DNA of 64,000 bases, from positions 3,910,556 through 3,974,555 of the forward strand of contig NZ_CM001558.1 of the NCBI RefSeq assembly GCF_000281895.1, written 5' to 3'. Positions 39,953 through 47,874 of this stretch are shown one piece after another. The position numbers were made by a program, and so were the translations under genes. Positions within the stretch are counted from its first letter, which is position 1, and every line of letters begins with the position of its first letter. Under the pieces are notes generated by a model. That model was not told the DNA's origin and searched no databases. It was given only the letters and a program-made list of their open reading frames with translations. This DNA comes from Pseudomonas fluorescens Q2-87. Lineage in GTDB: Bacteria; Pseudomonadota; Gammaproteobacteria; Pseudomonadales; Pseudomonadaceae.

Positions 39953-40900
39953 ATGCAACTCAAATGGCTGGACGATCTTCTGGCAATTGCTGAGTGGAAG
40001 AACTTCTCCCGCGCGGCCGAAGTTCGTTGCGTGACCCAATCGGCCTTGTCCCGTCGGATCCAGTCCCTTGAGGAATGGGTAGGGGTCAAGTTGGTGGATC
40101 GTGGCACCTACCCCGTCCAGCTCACATCGGCGGGCATCACCTTTTGCGCTGAAAGCAGAGAGGCGCTCGCTGGTTTACTCAGGTTGCGTTCGACCTTGCG
40201 TGACGTGGAACGGATGCCGGGACGCTCCATCCAGATCACCGCCGGCCACAGCCTGTCGATGACCTTCCTGCCGAAATGGCTCACCCAATTCCAGCAACAC
40301 AACGAGCAATTTAATGCCCGTGTGGTGGCCGCCAACATCCACGACGCCGTTATCGCGCTGGAAGAAGGCAGTTGCGACCTGATGATGGTTTACCACCACC
40401 CGCTCACCCCGATCCTGCTGGACCCCGAACGCTTTGGCAGCCTGACCCTTGGCCACGACGCGTTTATTCCTTTGTGCGCACCCAACCCGAAAGGTGAACC
40501 GCTGTTTCGCCTGCCCGGACGCTCCGGCAAACCTGTTCCCTATCTCGCCTACACAGCCACGACATTCCTCGGCCGCGTCGCTGACATCGTCATCAAGAAT
40601 GGCCCCGCCCCCACTGCACTGGAGCGCTGCTATGAAGCCGACATGGCGATGTTGCTGATGCGAATGGCCATTGAAGGCTACGGCGTGGCCTGGCTGCCGC
40701 AGAGTGCGGTGGCCGACGAGCTGGAGCGTGGGCTGTTGGTGCGAGCCGGTGACGAGCAGTGGAGCACGCGTTTAGAGATCCGCTCATATTGCGCGATTGC
40801 CAATCGTAATCCGACGATGGGCAAGCTTTGGAAGACGTTGGAGGGAGCTTCGTTGCATCGGCCGGGCAGCGCAGCATTTGTGACAGCAGATACTGACTGA
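39953..40900 (+). CDS. LysR-family transcriptional regulator
   Basis: A 315-residue regulator starting MQLKWLDDLLAIAEWKNFSR, with the helix-turn-helix AAEVRCVTQSALSRRIQSLE (residues 20-39) and an effector domain that contains TAGHSLSMTFLPKWLTQFQQ. The ATG at 39953 is the LysR start; the longer frame from 39884 adds nothing. It is divergent from the symporter-racemase operon and is the likely controller of it. Confidence 0.88.
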   Translation: MQLKWLDDLLAIAEWKNFSRAAEVRCVTQSALSRRIQSLEEWVGVKLVDRGTYPVQLTSAGITFCAESREALAGLLRLRSTLRDVERMPGRSIQITAGHSLSMTFLPKWLTQFQQHNEQFNARVVAANIHDAVIALEEGSCDLMMVYHHPLTPILLDPERFGSLTLGHDAFIPLCAPNPKGEPLFRLPGRSGKPVPYLAYTATTFLGRVADIVIKNGPAPTALERCYEADMAMLLMRMAIEGYGVAWLPQSAVADELERGLLVRAGDEQWSTRLEIRSYCAIANRNPTMGKLWKTLEGASLHRPGSAAFVTADTD

Positions 40901-41032
40901 CTCACCTCACTCACACGCTGTTTGCAAATAGTCGGTTCACACCGATGTAATAAGCCATCCCGACCACTGGCAGGCCGCAATGCGGTGTGGTTAGCTACCT
41001 GCACTTCCCTCCCTTTGCCGCCGAAGCCATAA

Positions 41033-43186
41033 ATGAACCTTACCCAGCCTCGTTTGAGATTGCTGTTGATACTGAGCGCGATCCTGTTAGTGGTGGGCGC
41101 TACGTCCTACTACCTGTTTCGCCAGAGCAATACATGGGCAGATGAAAGCTTCAGCGCCGAGGATATGAACGAAGGAGGCATAGAAGACATCGGCACGCTG
41201 ACGCTGCCAGAGGCGCAAAAGCGTCTGAATTACTTGATCCACGACACTGGTGAAACCCTAAGAATTCTGGATTTGGTGATTGACTCGGAATTTAGCCTGA
41301 CCGTTGACAAGACCGAGTCGGCCAGCAGCCAAGAACTGCGGTACGAGGAGCTGTTTGTTCCTTTCACCAGTGCACAAGTGAAGACGGCCCTGGCGTCGAG
41401 CCATGACCTGCGGTTCGCTCAAAGATTGTTTGCTGACAGTTCCGAAGTGCGGTTCGACACCAGCAACCTTGACCCCCTGTGGAAACGCGCCGCCTCGCCG
41501 GATGAGGCGGCGGCCGAACAGTACCGTCCAGAACGCTTGCGTTTTCGAGACGGCAGCGAGACAGCGTTTGCCGATATCAAGGTATCCCCCCAATCAGGCC
41601 CTGATGATAGCGAGTCATTCGATGCCCCCATCACATTGGCGGTCAACAAACCCTTGGCCAGCCTCAGCCTGACGATCGCGTACCGCAGCTATCCGGCATT
41701 CAAAAAAATCGTCCTGGACAAGGACCACCCACGAGTGACCTTGGACGACGGCCAAACTTTCCAGCTCACTGCCCTGGGTGACGGCAGCGCCTCGATACGG
41801 CTGAGTATCCCCAAAATGTCGACCTTCGTGGTGCAGGGTTTGACCGGCTCGGGCAAGGCGCTTTACAGCAACGGCAACAGCACCCGCTCCTTCCCTTCGG
41901 ACGGCGAAATTGCGGCGATGCATGCTTTTTACAACGCCCTGCTGCAAACCAAGGAGGATCTCGATCGGCTCAAGACCAGTCAGGCCGTGCAACAACAAGT
42001 GGAGCAACTGGCCAATAATCTCTCCACCCTGGCGGGGCCGCTGAAAAACACCGAGGTCGACTACCAGTTCGAGTCCACGCCTCAGCGTATCGTCATTCAT
42101 GTGCTCGATCCGATGGAAGACAACATCGCCGTCATCGACGAGGTGCACAACGTTCTGGCAGAGCAACCGCGTTACATCGCCCGCGAGCGAAAATCCGGTC
42201 TTTACGGCTTCATCGACCAGGCCGGTCAATGGTTAATCAAACCGCGCTGGAGAGAAGTGCAGGATGGCGGAGTGGCAGATACCTACACGTTGTTTACGCT
42301 GGAAAAATCCAGCGAGCCACAACGGGACGTGCGGGAGGTGCGGAGCCAACTCGCCTACTTCGCCGCCGGCAGCAATAAACTCATAGACCTGCCGTTCGAG
42401 TACATATCGCAGACATTGGACAATGACCTGCTGCTGGTAGAGCGTGAAACCAACGGCCCCTATGGGATCTACGACGCCAAGGCGCACCGCTTCACCCTGC
42501 CAATGAAGTTCGTCAATCCCACGGTAACCGGCAACGTGTTCATCGCCCGCCTCGGCAATAAAACTTATGCCACGGAAGGTTACTACGGCGCTTATACCCT
42601 GGCCGGCAGGGAGATTTTGCCACCGCAGTTCTCCTATATTGAGCAAAGCGGTGATCACCTCTACACCCGCTCAGCCGACCAGAGTCACCAGGACGTTTTC
42701 GACCTGGAAGGCAAGCGAATCAACCCACAGGGCTATAACGCAATCGGTGTTTTTTTTAGTGAACAACCGCTGTTGGTGCAGGACGGTAAAAGTAAGAAGT
42801 TTGCTTTTATCAACCGCCAGGGCGCGTTGCTTCCCATCAAACTGCCCTATGACGAGGTAGAGCCGTTTTCCAACGGCATGGCGGTGGTCGGTCGTGACCA
42901 ACGCTATGGAGCCATCGACCTGACCGGCAGATTGCGGGTTCCGCTGGAGTACAACAGGATCAATGCGTTCCAGACCCGCTACGCCGCCGCCATCCCGGCC
43001 GGCAGTGGATCTGGACTGGTACTGATCAATCAACGCAACGAACAGTTCAAGAAGCTCGGTTCCTACACCAGCATGACAGTCCCGGATAACAGCAACGAAG
43101 CCCGTTACAACGTGAGGGACCCGAATAATTCTGACGAGTACCTGGTCTATGACGCCGACGGCAATCTTGTGAAGGAAGAAGAGTAG
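41033..43186 (+). CDS. WG-repeat protein with N-terminal membrane anchor
   Basis: A 717-residue protein. One membrane helix near the N-terminus (LLLILSAILLVVGATSYYLF) suggests anchoring with the rest in the periplasm. The middle (60-360) is of unknown fold. From about 385 there are several WG-type repeats: YGFIDQAGQWLIKPRW, YGIYDAKAHRFTLP, YGAYTLAGREILPPQFSYI, FAFINRQGALLPIKLPYDEV and YGAIDLTGRLRVPLEYNRI. WG repeats are thought to form beta-rich binding surfaces. The partner is unknown. No operon neighbours are in the same direction. Confidence 0.8.
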   Translation: MNLTQPRLRLLLILSAILLVVGATSYYLFRQSNTWADESFSAEDMNEGGIEDIGTLTLPEAQKRLNYLIHDTGETLRILDLVIDSEFSLTVDKTESASSQELRYEELFVPFTSAQVKTALASSHDLRFAQRLFADSSEVRFDTSNLDPLWKRAASPDEAAAEQYRPERLRFRDGSETAFADIKVSPQSGPDDSESFDAPITLAVNKPLASLSLTIAYRSYPAFKKIVLDKDHPRVTLDDGQTFQLTALGDGSASIRLSIPKMSTFVVQGLTGSGKALYSNGNSTRSFPSDGEIAAMHAFYNALLQTKEDLDRLKTSQAVQQQVEQLANNLSTLAGPLKNTEVDYQFESTPQRIVIHVLDPMEDNIAVIDEVHNVLAEQPRYIARERKSGLYGFIDQAGQWLIKPRWREVQDGGVADTYTLFTLEKSSEPQRDVREVRSQLAYFAAGSNKLIDLPFEYISQTLDNDLLLVERETNGPYGIYDAKAHRFTLPMKFVNPTVTGNVFIARLGNKTYATEGYYGAYTLAGREILPPQFSYIEQSGDHLYTRSADQSHQDVFDLEGKRINPQGYNAIGVFFSEQPLLVQDGKSKKFAFINRQGALLPIKLPYDEVEPFSNGMAVVGRDQRYGAIDLTGRLRVPLEYNRINAFQTRYAAAIPAGSGSGLVLINQRNEQFKKLGSYTSMTVPDNSNEARYNVRDPNNSDEYLVYDADGNLVKEEE

Positions 43187-43202
43187 GGATTTTCCTCAAG
43201 AC

Positions 43203-44033
43203 TCAGGGACTCATTATTCGCTTACCTTGCTTCTCCCTCACCTCCAGCGCCTGCCCATCCCGCTGCTTACCTTGCCGCGCCTGGCCGACCAGTAGCGGTA
43301 TCAAGTCGCCCTCCGGCAAGTGCCGCCAGAAACGCCCGGGCATGTGCTGGCGCAGCGCCTGGGGATTGAGCCGCGCCGGGTTGAAAATGTGCCGGTAATA
43401 GGTCCGCCACAGCTCGGCGCCGGGATCTTCGGCGTGACGTGCCCATTGTCGCCATTGCTCGGGGCAATGGCGCTGGTAGTCCAGCCGCTGGCCATCGAAG
43501 CGGATGCCGTCGCGAGGCGTTGCGATCAGCCAGCGTTGTTTGCCAAGCCGCTCGGCAAAATGCCCACTCGCGCTTTCAAGGATGTCATGGGCTGGCTCAT
43601 GAAAAGACACCAGGTCCAGCTGCAATGACTCGGCTATCGCCGGGGGCAACGGGATGAAACGTACAAAGGCGTGCAGATGATGCGCTTCACGCTGGACCTG
43701 CTTGATCCGCCGCTGCAATTCACTGCCCAGGCGATCACCGGCCAGCATGGCGGTGCGGTCGCCATGCGCGACGCGCCAGAGCACTTCGTACAGCAGGTTC
43801 CAGCGCTGCTCGCCCTGGTAACGCCCGGCCTGTTCGAGCTGAGCCAACAAGGCCGCCGGCACCCGCGTGCGGTACGGCCCTGGACCTAGGGGCAATGGCG
43901 TCGGCACAGCCAACAAGTCAGCCATGGGGCCTTGGGCCCATGTGACATCGCTCGGATCGATACCATGGCCGAGCAGCGTCCGCGCCTGGTCGCGCCACGT
44001 GGAGAAATCGTCATCACACTCCAATGCGATCAT
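43203..44033 (-). CDS. Putative DNA repair protein, TIGR03915/DUF4130 type
   Basis: A 276-residue protein. REAHHLHAFVRFIPLPPAI, VSFHEPAHDILESASGHFAE and DGIRFDGQRLDYQRHCP are features I know from the TIGR03915 family, which always sits beside a radical SAM partner. The final part (LWRTYYRHIFNPARLNPQAL) is the conserved tail. The ATG at 44033 overlaps the stop of the upstream radical SAM gene as ATGA, showing translational coupling. A DNA repair or modification role is proposed for the pair but, to my knowledge, not proven. Confidence 0.85.
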   Translation of the reverse strand: MIALECDDDFSTWRDQARTLLGHGIDPSDVTWAQGPMADLLAVPTPLPLGPGPYRTRVPAALLAQLEQAGRYQGEQRWNLLYEVLWRVAHGDRTAMLAGDRLGSELQRRIKQVQREAHHLHAFVRFIPLPPAIAESLQLDLVSFHEPAHDILESASGHFAERLGKQRWLIATPRDGIRFDGQRLDYQRHCPEQWRQWARHAEDPGAELWRTYYRHIFNPARLNPQALRQHMPGRFWRHLPEGDLIPLLVGQARQGKQRDGQALEVREKQGKRIMSP

Positions 44034-45250
44034 CCCCACAGACCCATCTGTACCGGCCTCTGGGGATCGCGCAAACGCGCCCGTAGCAAACCGCTGCGCA
44101 CCTGGGCGTCAGCGGGCCGGTAGTCGCTGGTAACAATGAACGGGCGCGCCTTCTCCAACACGCACCGCAACTGCACCAGGTCGTCATAGCGGACCCGCCG
44201 CTCCTTGCGCAACGCAACCAGCCTTTGGACGCTACGCAGGCCAATCCCTGGAATACGCGCCAGCAATGCGGGTTCGGCGCGATTGACATCGAGCGGGAAT
44301 ACCTCCCGGTTGGCAAGCGCCCAGGCCAGCTTGGGGTCGATGTCCAGGTCCAGGTTGCCGGTATTGCTTAAAAGCTCACCCGCCTTGTAGCCATAACCGC
44401 GCATGAGGAAATCGGCCTGATAGAGTCGATGCTCACGCAACAAGGGAGGCGCCGCCAGGGGCACGCTGGCAGGGCTGTCAGGAATCGGACTGAATGCAGA
44501 GTAATAGACCCGTCGCAGGCCATAACCCTGGTAGAGCGATTCGGCGTTGCTCAGGATGGCGTGGTCATCGGTGGCATCAGCACCCACGATCACTTGGGTG
44601 CTCTGCCCCGCCGGGGCAAATCGGGGCGCCCGCGGCTCGCCGGCCACGGCTTGCTGGCCCAGTTGGATGGTGCCCATGGCTTGGCGGATCGTCGTCAGCT
44701 GCTTTTCCGGTGCCAGGCGCTTGAGGCTGACTTCCGAGGACAGCTCGATGTTCACGCTCAGGCGATCAGCCAGCCGCCCTGCCTCTTCGATTAGCAGCGG
44801 ATCGGCATCCGGAATGGTCTTGAGGTGAATATAACCACGAAACTGATGCTCTTCGCGGAGCAACCGCGCCACGCGAATCAACTGCTCCATGGTGTAATCG
44901 GCCGATCGAATGATGCCGGAACTCAGGAACAAGCCACTGATGCAGTTGCGGCGATAGAAATCCAGCGTCAACCGCACCACCTCCTCAGGCGTGAAGCGCG
45001 CCCTCGGCACGTTGCTGGAACGGCGGTTGACACAGTACTGGCAGTCGTACAGGCAAAAATTGGTCAGCAACACCTTCAGCAACGAGACACAGCGCCCATC
45101 CGGCGTGTAACTGTGACAAATCCCCATGCCATCGGTGGCGCCAAGCCCCTCGCGGCCTCGGGAGCTGCGCTTCGGAGCTCCACTGCTGGCGCAGGAGGCG
45201 TCATATTTGGCAGCGTCGGCAAGAATGCCAAGCTTGGCGATCAGTTGCAT
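44030..45250 (-). CDS. Putative DNA modification/repair radical SAM protein, TIGR03916 type
   Basis: A 406-residue enzyme. The radical SAM 4Fe-4S motif is in FCLYDCQYCVNRRSSN (CxxxCxxC, about residue 76-83). The C-terminal region has helix-hairpin-helix-like sequence LARIPGIGLRSVQRLVALRK, which fits nucleic-acid contact. The start at MQLIAKLGILADAAKYDASC (45250) is the family start; the upstream ATG at 45313 has no advantage. It forms an ATGA-overlapping operon with the DUF4130 gene. Confidence 0.87.
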   Translation of the reverse strand: MQLIAKLGILADAAKYDASCASSGAPKRSSRGREGLGATDGMGICHSYTPDGRCVSLLKVLLTNFCLYDCQYCVNRRSSNVPRARFTPEEVVRLTLDFYRRNCISGLFLSSGIIRSADYTMEQLIRVARLLREEHQFRGYIHLKTIPDADPLLIEEAGRLADRLSVNIELSSEVSLKRLAPEKQLTTIRQAMGTIQLGQQAVAGEPRAPRFAPAGQSTQVIVGADATDDHAILSNAESLYQGYGLRRVYYSAFSPIPDSPASVPLAAPPLLREHRLYQADFLMRGYGYKAGELLSNTGNLDLDIDPKLAWALANREVFPLDVNRAEPALLARIPGIGLRSVQRLVALRKERRVRYDDLVQLRCVLEKARPFIVTSDYRPADAQVRSGLLRARLRDPQRPVQMGLWG

Positions 45251-45465
45251 GGGAGCGTCTCGATACTGGATGCATACACAGTATTTTGAGATGTGCGGCG
45301 ATGCAAGCGCCATTGGTCAATTGTGAGCAGATGAAAGCCGGTTCGTCCGGGCCCTCCACATAGGCCATGCCAGTGAGGGAGCTGCGCACCGTTGACATGT
45401 CCTTATGCGTTCATTCCGCCGGGTGATACAGTTGCCATCAATTAAAATCTGCTAAAGCACAAAAA

Positions 45466-46197
45466 ATGTACAGGACGACGTCATTCCCACCCAACAAAGA
45501 AGGTCGTGATTTTGCGGTGGGCGACATTCACGGACACTTCAAACTTCTAACACAAGCCTTGGATAAGTTGGATTTCAATAGCGAAGTGGACCGTATTTTT
45601 TCTGTGGGAGACCTCATCGACCGAGGCCCCGACTCCATAGACGCATTGAACTGGCTTGAAAAACCGTGGTTCCATGCCGTGCGCGGCAACCATGAACATA
45701 TGCTTATCGAGTGCATCTCCGGCCACGGCGACATACCCAGGCATATCCGAAATGGAGGGGCTTGGCTCTACGAATTACAGCCAGACATCCAGCGTGAACT
45801 CTTAAAAGCTTTACAAGCACTCCCATTGATCATTGAAATCAATTTATCAAGCGATCAAACAATTGGAATAGTCCATGCCGAAGCCCCTGTCATGAGGAGT
45901 AACGATGGCTGGCAAGAAGCTAAAGACGCTATTACTGGAAAATCGGGGAAGCAGCATCAGCGGCAAGCCTTGAAAACAGCGTTGTATACAAGAGAGAAAA
46001 TCGAGCAGCAAGACCACACGCCTATTAAAGGCATCGACCGGCTCTATGTCGGGCATTCAACAGTGCCTGGCGTCAGGCGCTTGGGCAATGTTATATATAT
46101 TGATACTGGCTGCGCATTTTCCGACGGCGCGTTAAGCTTGGTGAACATCCAGACTGAAATGATCGCCAGTATAAGCATGAGCGAAGCGCGCCCTTAA
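45466..46197 (+). CDS. Metallophosphoesterase (PrpA/lambda phosphatase-like)
   Basis: A 243-residue enzyme with the binuclear metal motifs of PPP-type phosphatases: FAVGDIHGHF (DxH), FSVGDLIDRGPDS (GDxxDRG), AVRGNHEHM (GNHE), and later YVGHSTVPGV (His). Bacterial members of this size are protein or dinucleotide phosphatases. The base composition is more AT-rich than the preceding genes, so it marks the start of the accessory region. The start ATG is at 45466. Confidence 0.88.
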   Translation: MYRTTSFPPNKEGRDFAVGDIHGHFKLLTQALDKLDFNSEVDRIFSVGDLIDRGPDSIDALNWLEKPWFHAVRGNHEHMLIECISGHGDIPRHIRNGGAWLYELQPDIQRELLKALQALPLIIEINLSSDQTIGIVHAEAPVMRSNDGWQEAKDAITGKSGKQHQRQALKTALYTREKIEQQDHTPIKGIDRLYVGHSTVPGVRRLGNVIYIDTGCAFSDGALSLVNIQTEMIASISMSEARP

Positions 46198-46398
46198 TAA
46201 ACACAGGGCAGATGTTCCGAATCCGGAACGACCAAAACGATGCAGCACGGCCATTCGGACCCGGCTCTCCAAAGGAACTCAACAATACGTCGAGAGGAGC
46301 AGTCCACGGTTTTTCAGTAGCGTTTGTAGCCTGCCCCTTTTTCGCATAACTTTCGAGAAGCGCCGCTCAAAGTTTCTCGAAACTTATTCTTCTATGAC
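46198..46398. other. Non-coding AT-mixed stretch
   Basis: I see no gene, tRNA or strong hairpin between the phosphatase stop and the small broken ORF. Confidence 0.3.
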
Positions 46399-46589
46399 TT
46401 AATAACTAGCATGATCATCGGGATTTGACTGAGCATCAAGAAGCCTCTTCACCTCATCGGCGGAATTTTGAGGCAACGTGAGGGTCCCACCCGTTTGACT
46501 GCCCCCTGGAATGGCCGCCCCGGATAGTCCGGATCGTCAGGAGAATATTCGCGGATAAAATATTGCTTATATAGAGTATCTTGACTCAT
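46399..46589 (-). pseudogene. Small ORF with strong RBS, apparently frameshifted
   Basis: An ATG at 46589 has GAGGAGG at the correct spacing and reads MSQDTLYKQYFIREYSPDDP then DYPGRPFQG. At a run of five G the sense-looking frame moves: the continuation GSQTGGTLTLPQNSADEVKR and LLDAQSNPDDHASY is in another frame and ends at 46399. One more G would join them into a 63-residue protein. Read without correction, a 45-46-residue product ends with a different tail. I do not recognise a family. Confidence 0.4.
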
Positions 46590-46651
46590 GACAACCTCCT
46601 CAAATTAACCTAATAGATTTTTCCCTACCGCCCTCATGACGGCACAGTAAA

Positions 46652-46721
46652 GATTGAAGATTGAAGGTTGAAGATTGAAGGTTGAAGGTTGAAGGTTGAA
46701 GGTTGAAGGTTGAAGGTTGAA
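46652..46721. repeat. Ten tandem 7-bp repeats (GRTTGAA)
   Basis: Ten contiguous heptamers, three GATTGAA (units 1, 2, 4) and seven GGTTGAA. The period is 7, so any open frame through it is low-complexity and probably not real (minus-strand FNLQPST-like). It lies between the broken small ORF and the tRNA-like RNA. Such arrays vary in copy number by slippage and can be replication or protein-binding sites. Confidence 0.9.
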
Positions 46722-46925
46722 AAAATATTGTCACAGAAGATTACGACGCGGAAGCGTGTACTTGCGCGAAGTATCGCAAGACGCATAGTTAGAGCATTGA
46801 TCCCTATGGCTACGAATCCTGCCCTTTCACGAGATGACATATTGTCCAAGCTTCTCGCAAAAGGTGTCGGACACACAAGTTAAAAACCAGACAACAGACT
46901 AATCAACTTGTGAAGCTTAAGAAAT

Positions 46926-47052
46926 TGGTGGCTGGCGGAGGACTCGAACCTCCATCTACCCCTCGAATACCACCTAAAATCCAGGTGTCATTCGAGGGAA
47001 GGCTGCGCCGTAGCGCAGCCGTAGGGCGCATTACCGATTATGCTAACCAGCC
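46926..47052 (-). ncRNA. tRNA-like RNA with two hairpins in place of an anticodon arm
   Basis: On the minus strand this 127-base element has a 7-bp acceptor stem (GGCTGGT/GCCAGCC), discriminator A and encoded CCA. The D arm is perfect (GCAT/ATGC, loop AATCGGTA with GG). The T arm is perfect (GGAGG/CCTCC, loop TTCGAGT). Between D and T arms, where an anticodon arm should be, a 4-bp stem (CTAC/GTAG) encloses two hairpins. One is GGCTGCGC-TACG-GCGCAGCC, an 8-bp stem with a UNCG-type tetraloop. The other is a 9-bp stem CCCTCGAAT/ATTCGAGGG topped, after a 2x2 internal loop, by CACCT/AGGTG with a 7-base loop GGATTTT. No U33-type anticodon loop exists. The first base coincides with the last base of the upstream gene's stop codon. 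It could be a tmRNA-like or decoy RNA, or a tRNA gene altered by insertion. Confidence 0.6.
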
Positions 47053-47834
47053 TACATTTTCGAAAATAGCTCATTCGCAGAATAACTGTCAAGGAGATAT
47101 TCTTGTTGAAGATGCTGAATAATTCCTTTAGCTCGCCTATCCCCGGTTATTCCCTTATACCTTTTTGCCACCAAAGGAAGCACATCTTTTTCTGGATCTA
47201 ATGACTTGACACACAAATCTAGAATCACCTGCTGCCAGACTTTCGACAACAAAATCATATCCTGACTATTCAAACTTCCCGGCTGACTTGGAGTGCATCC
47301 ATACTTAGCGGCTATATTAGTAACTTGGGGTTGACCGAAAGAATACGCCGCACTAGCTTTGCCTCCATGAAAATTTTCGTTTCTTAGCTTCCTATAATAA
47401 TCAATTATCGCAACATCCCCAACATCCACCAGCTCGCCCATCGCCACATCATCATTCACTATCGTAGAGGAGTCATTCCTTGAAGCATATAAAACGCGGA
47501 CAGTCTGTCGTAAATAATCTCCCTCCACGGCAGCTGTAGGTTTGCGCACCAAGGGCTGCTTTCTTATTTTTTCACACGCAACTTCAGCCTTACCATTTAT
47601 AAAAGCTATATGAGAAACATAAACAAACTGTTTCGTACGATCCAACTCTAGCTGATCTAAATACAACCTCCCATACCCTAATAGCTTTGCCTTTGCCGCT
47701 ATAAACTTGGAAGGACTTACACTAACTTTAGCATCATCCAAGAAAATCCTAACCGATGAGTCCACAATAGCCATGTATGGATTGATGCTACCCAACTCTT
47801 TCTTCAACTCAGTAAAAATTGCACCTGGCGTCAT
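47052..47834 (-). CDS. HEPN-motif protein of unknown function, 260 aa
   Basis: The ATG at 47834 has GGAGGG at good spacing (an in-frame GTG at 47846 is the alternative). The protein is mixed helical, with an early strand-rich part (SSVRIFLDDAKVSVSPSKF, FVYVSHIAFING). In the second half YYRKLRNENFHGGKAS contains R-x4-H in the RNxxxH form typical of HEPN RNase or nucleotide-binding domains. It ends with a helical tail (SYSANELFSKM). It follows the AAA/TOPRIM gene by 40 bases and directly abuts the tRNA-like RNA, so it is likely part of one unit. I know no named family; the HEPN call rests on the motif and its context. Confidence 0.55.
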   Translation of the reverse strand: MTPGAIFTELKKELGSINPYMAIVDSSVRIFLDDAKVSVSPSKFIAAKAKLLGYGRLYLDQLELDRTKQFVYVSHIAFINGKAEVACEKIRKQPLVRKPTAAVEGDYLRQTVRVLYASRNDSSTIVNDDVAMGELVDVGDVAIIDYYRKLRNENFHGGKASAAYSFGQPQVTNIAAKYGCTPSQPGSLNSQDMILLSKVWQQVILDLCVKSLDPEKDVLPLVAKRYKGITGDRRAKGIIQHLQQEYLLDSYSANELFSKM

Positions 47835-47874
47835 CACACCCTCCACCCAAAACTTTAAAGCCCAAAAGAAGTTC

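Noticed and set aside
46652..46721. CRISPR array
   Set aside because: Units are 7 bases with no spacers; no cas genes are present in the window.
46634..46876. Minus-strand frame rich in FNLQPS repeats
   Set aside because: It is only the translation of the 7-bp tandem array and lacks a ribosome site.
46926..47052. tRNA-like RNA as tmRNA (ssrA) itself
   Set aside because: It is far too short, has no tag reading frame, and lacks the pseudomonad ssrA end sequences; the D arm is also complete, unlike tmRNA.
46910..47122. Plus-strand open frame with GGGLEPPS-type sequence
   Set aside because: This is the known artefact of translating the antisense of a tRNA-like sequence; it runs exactly across the tRNA-like RNA.
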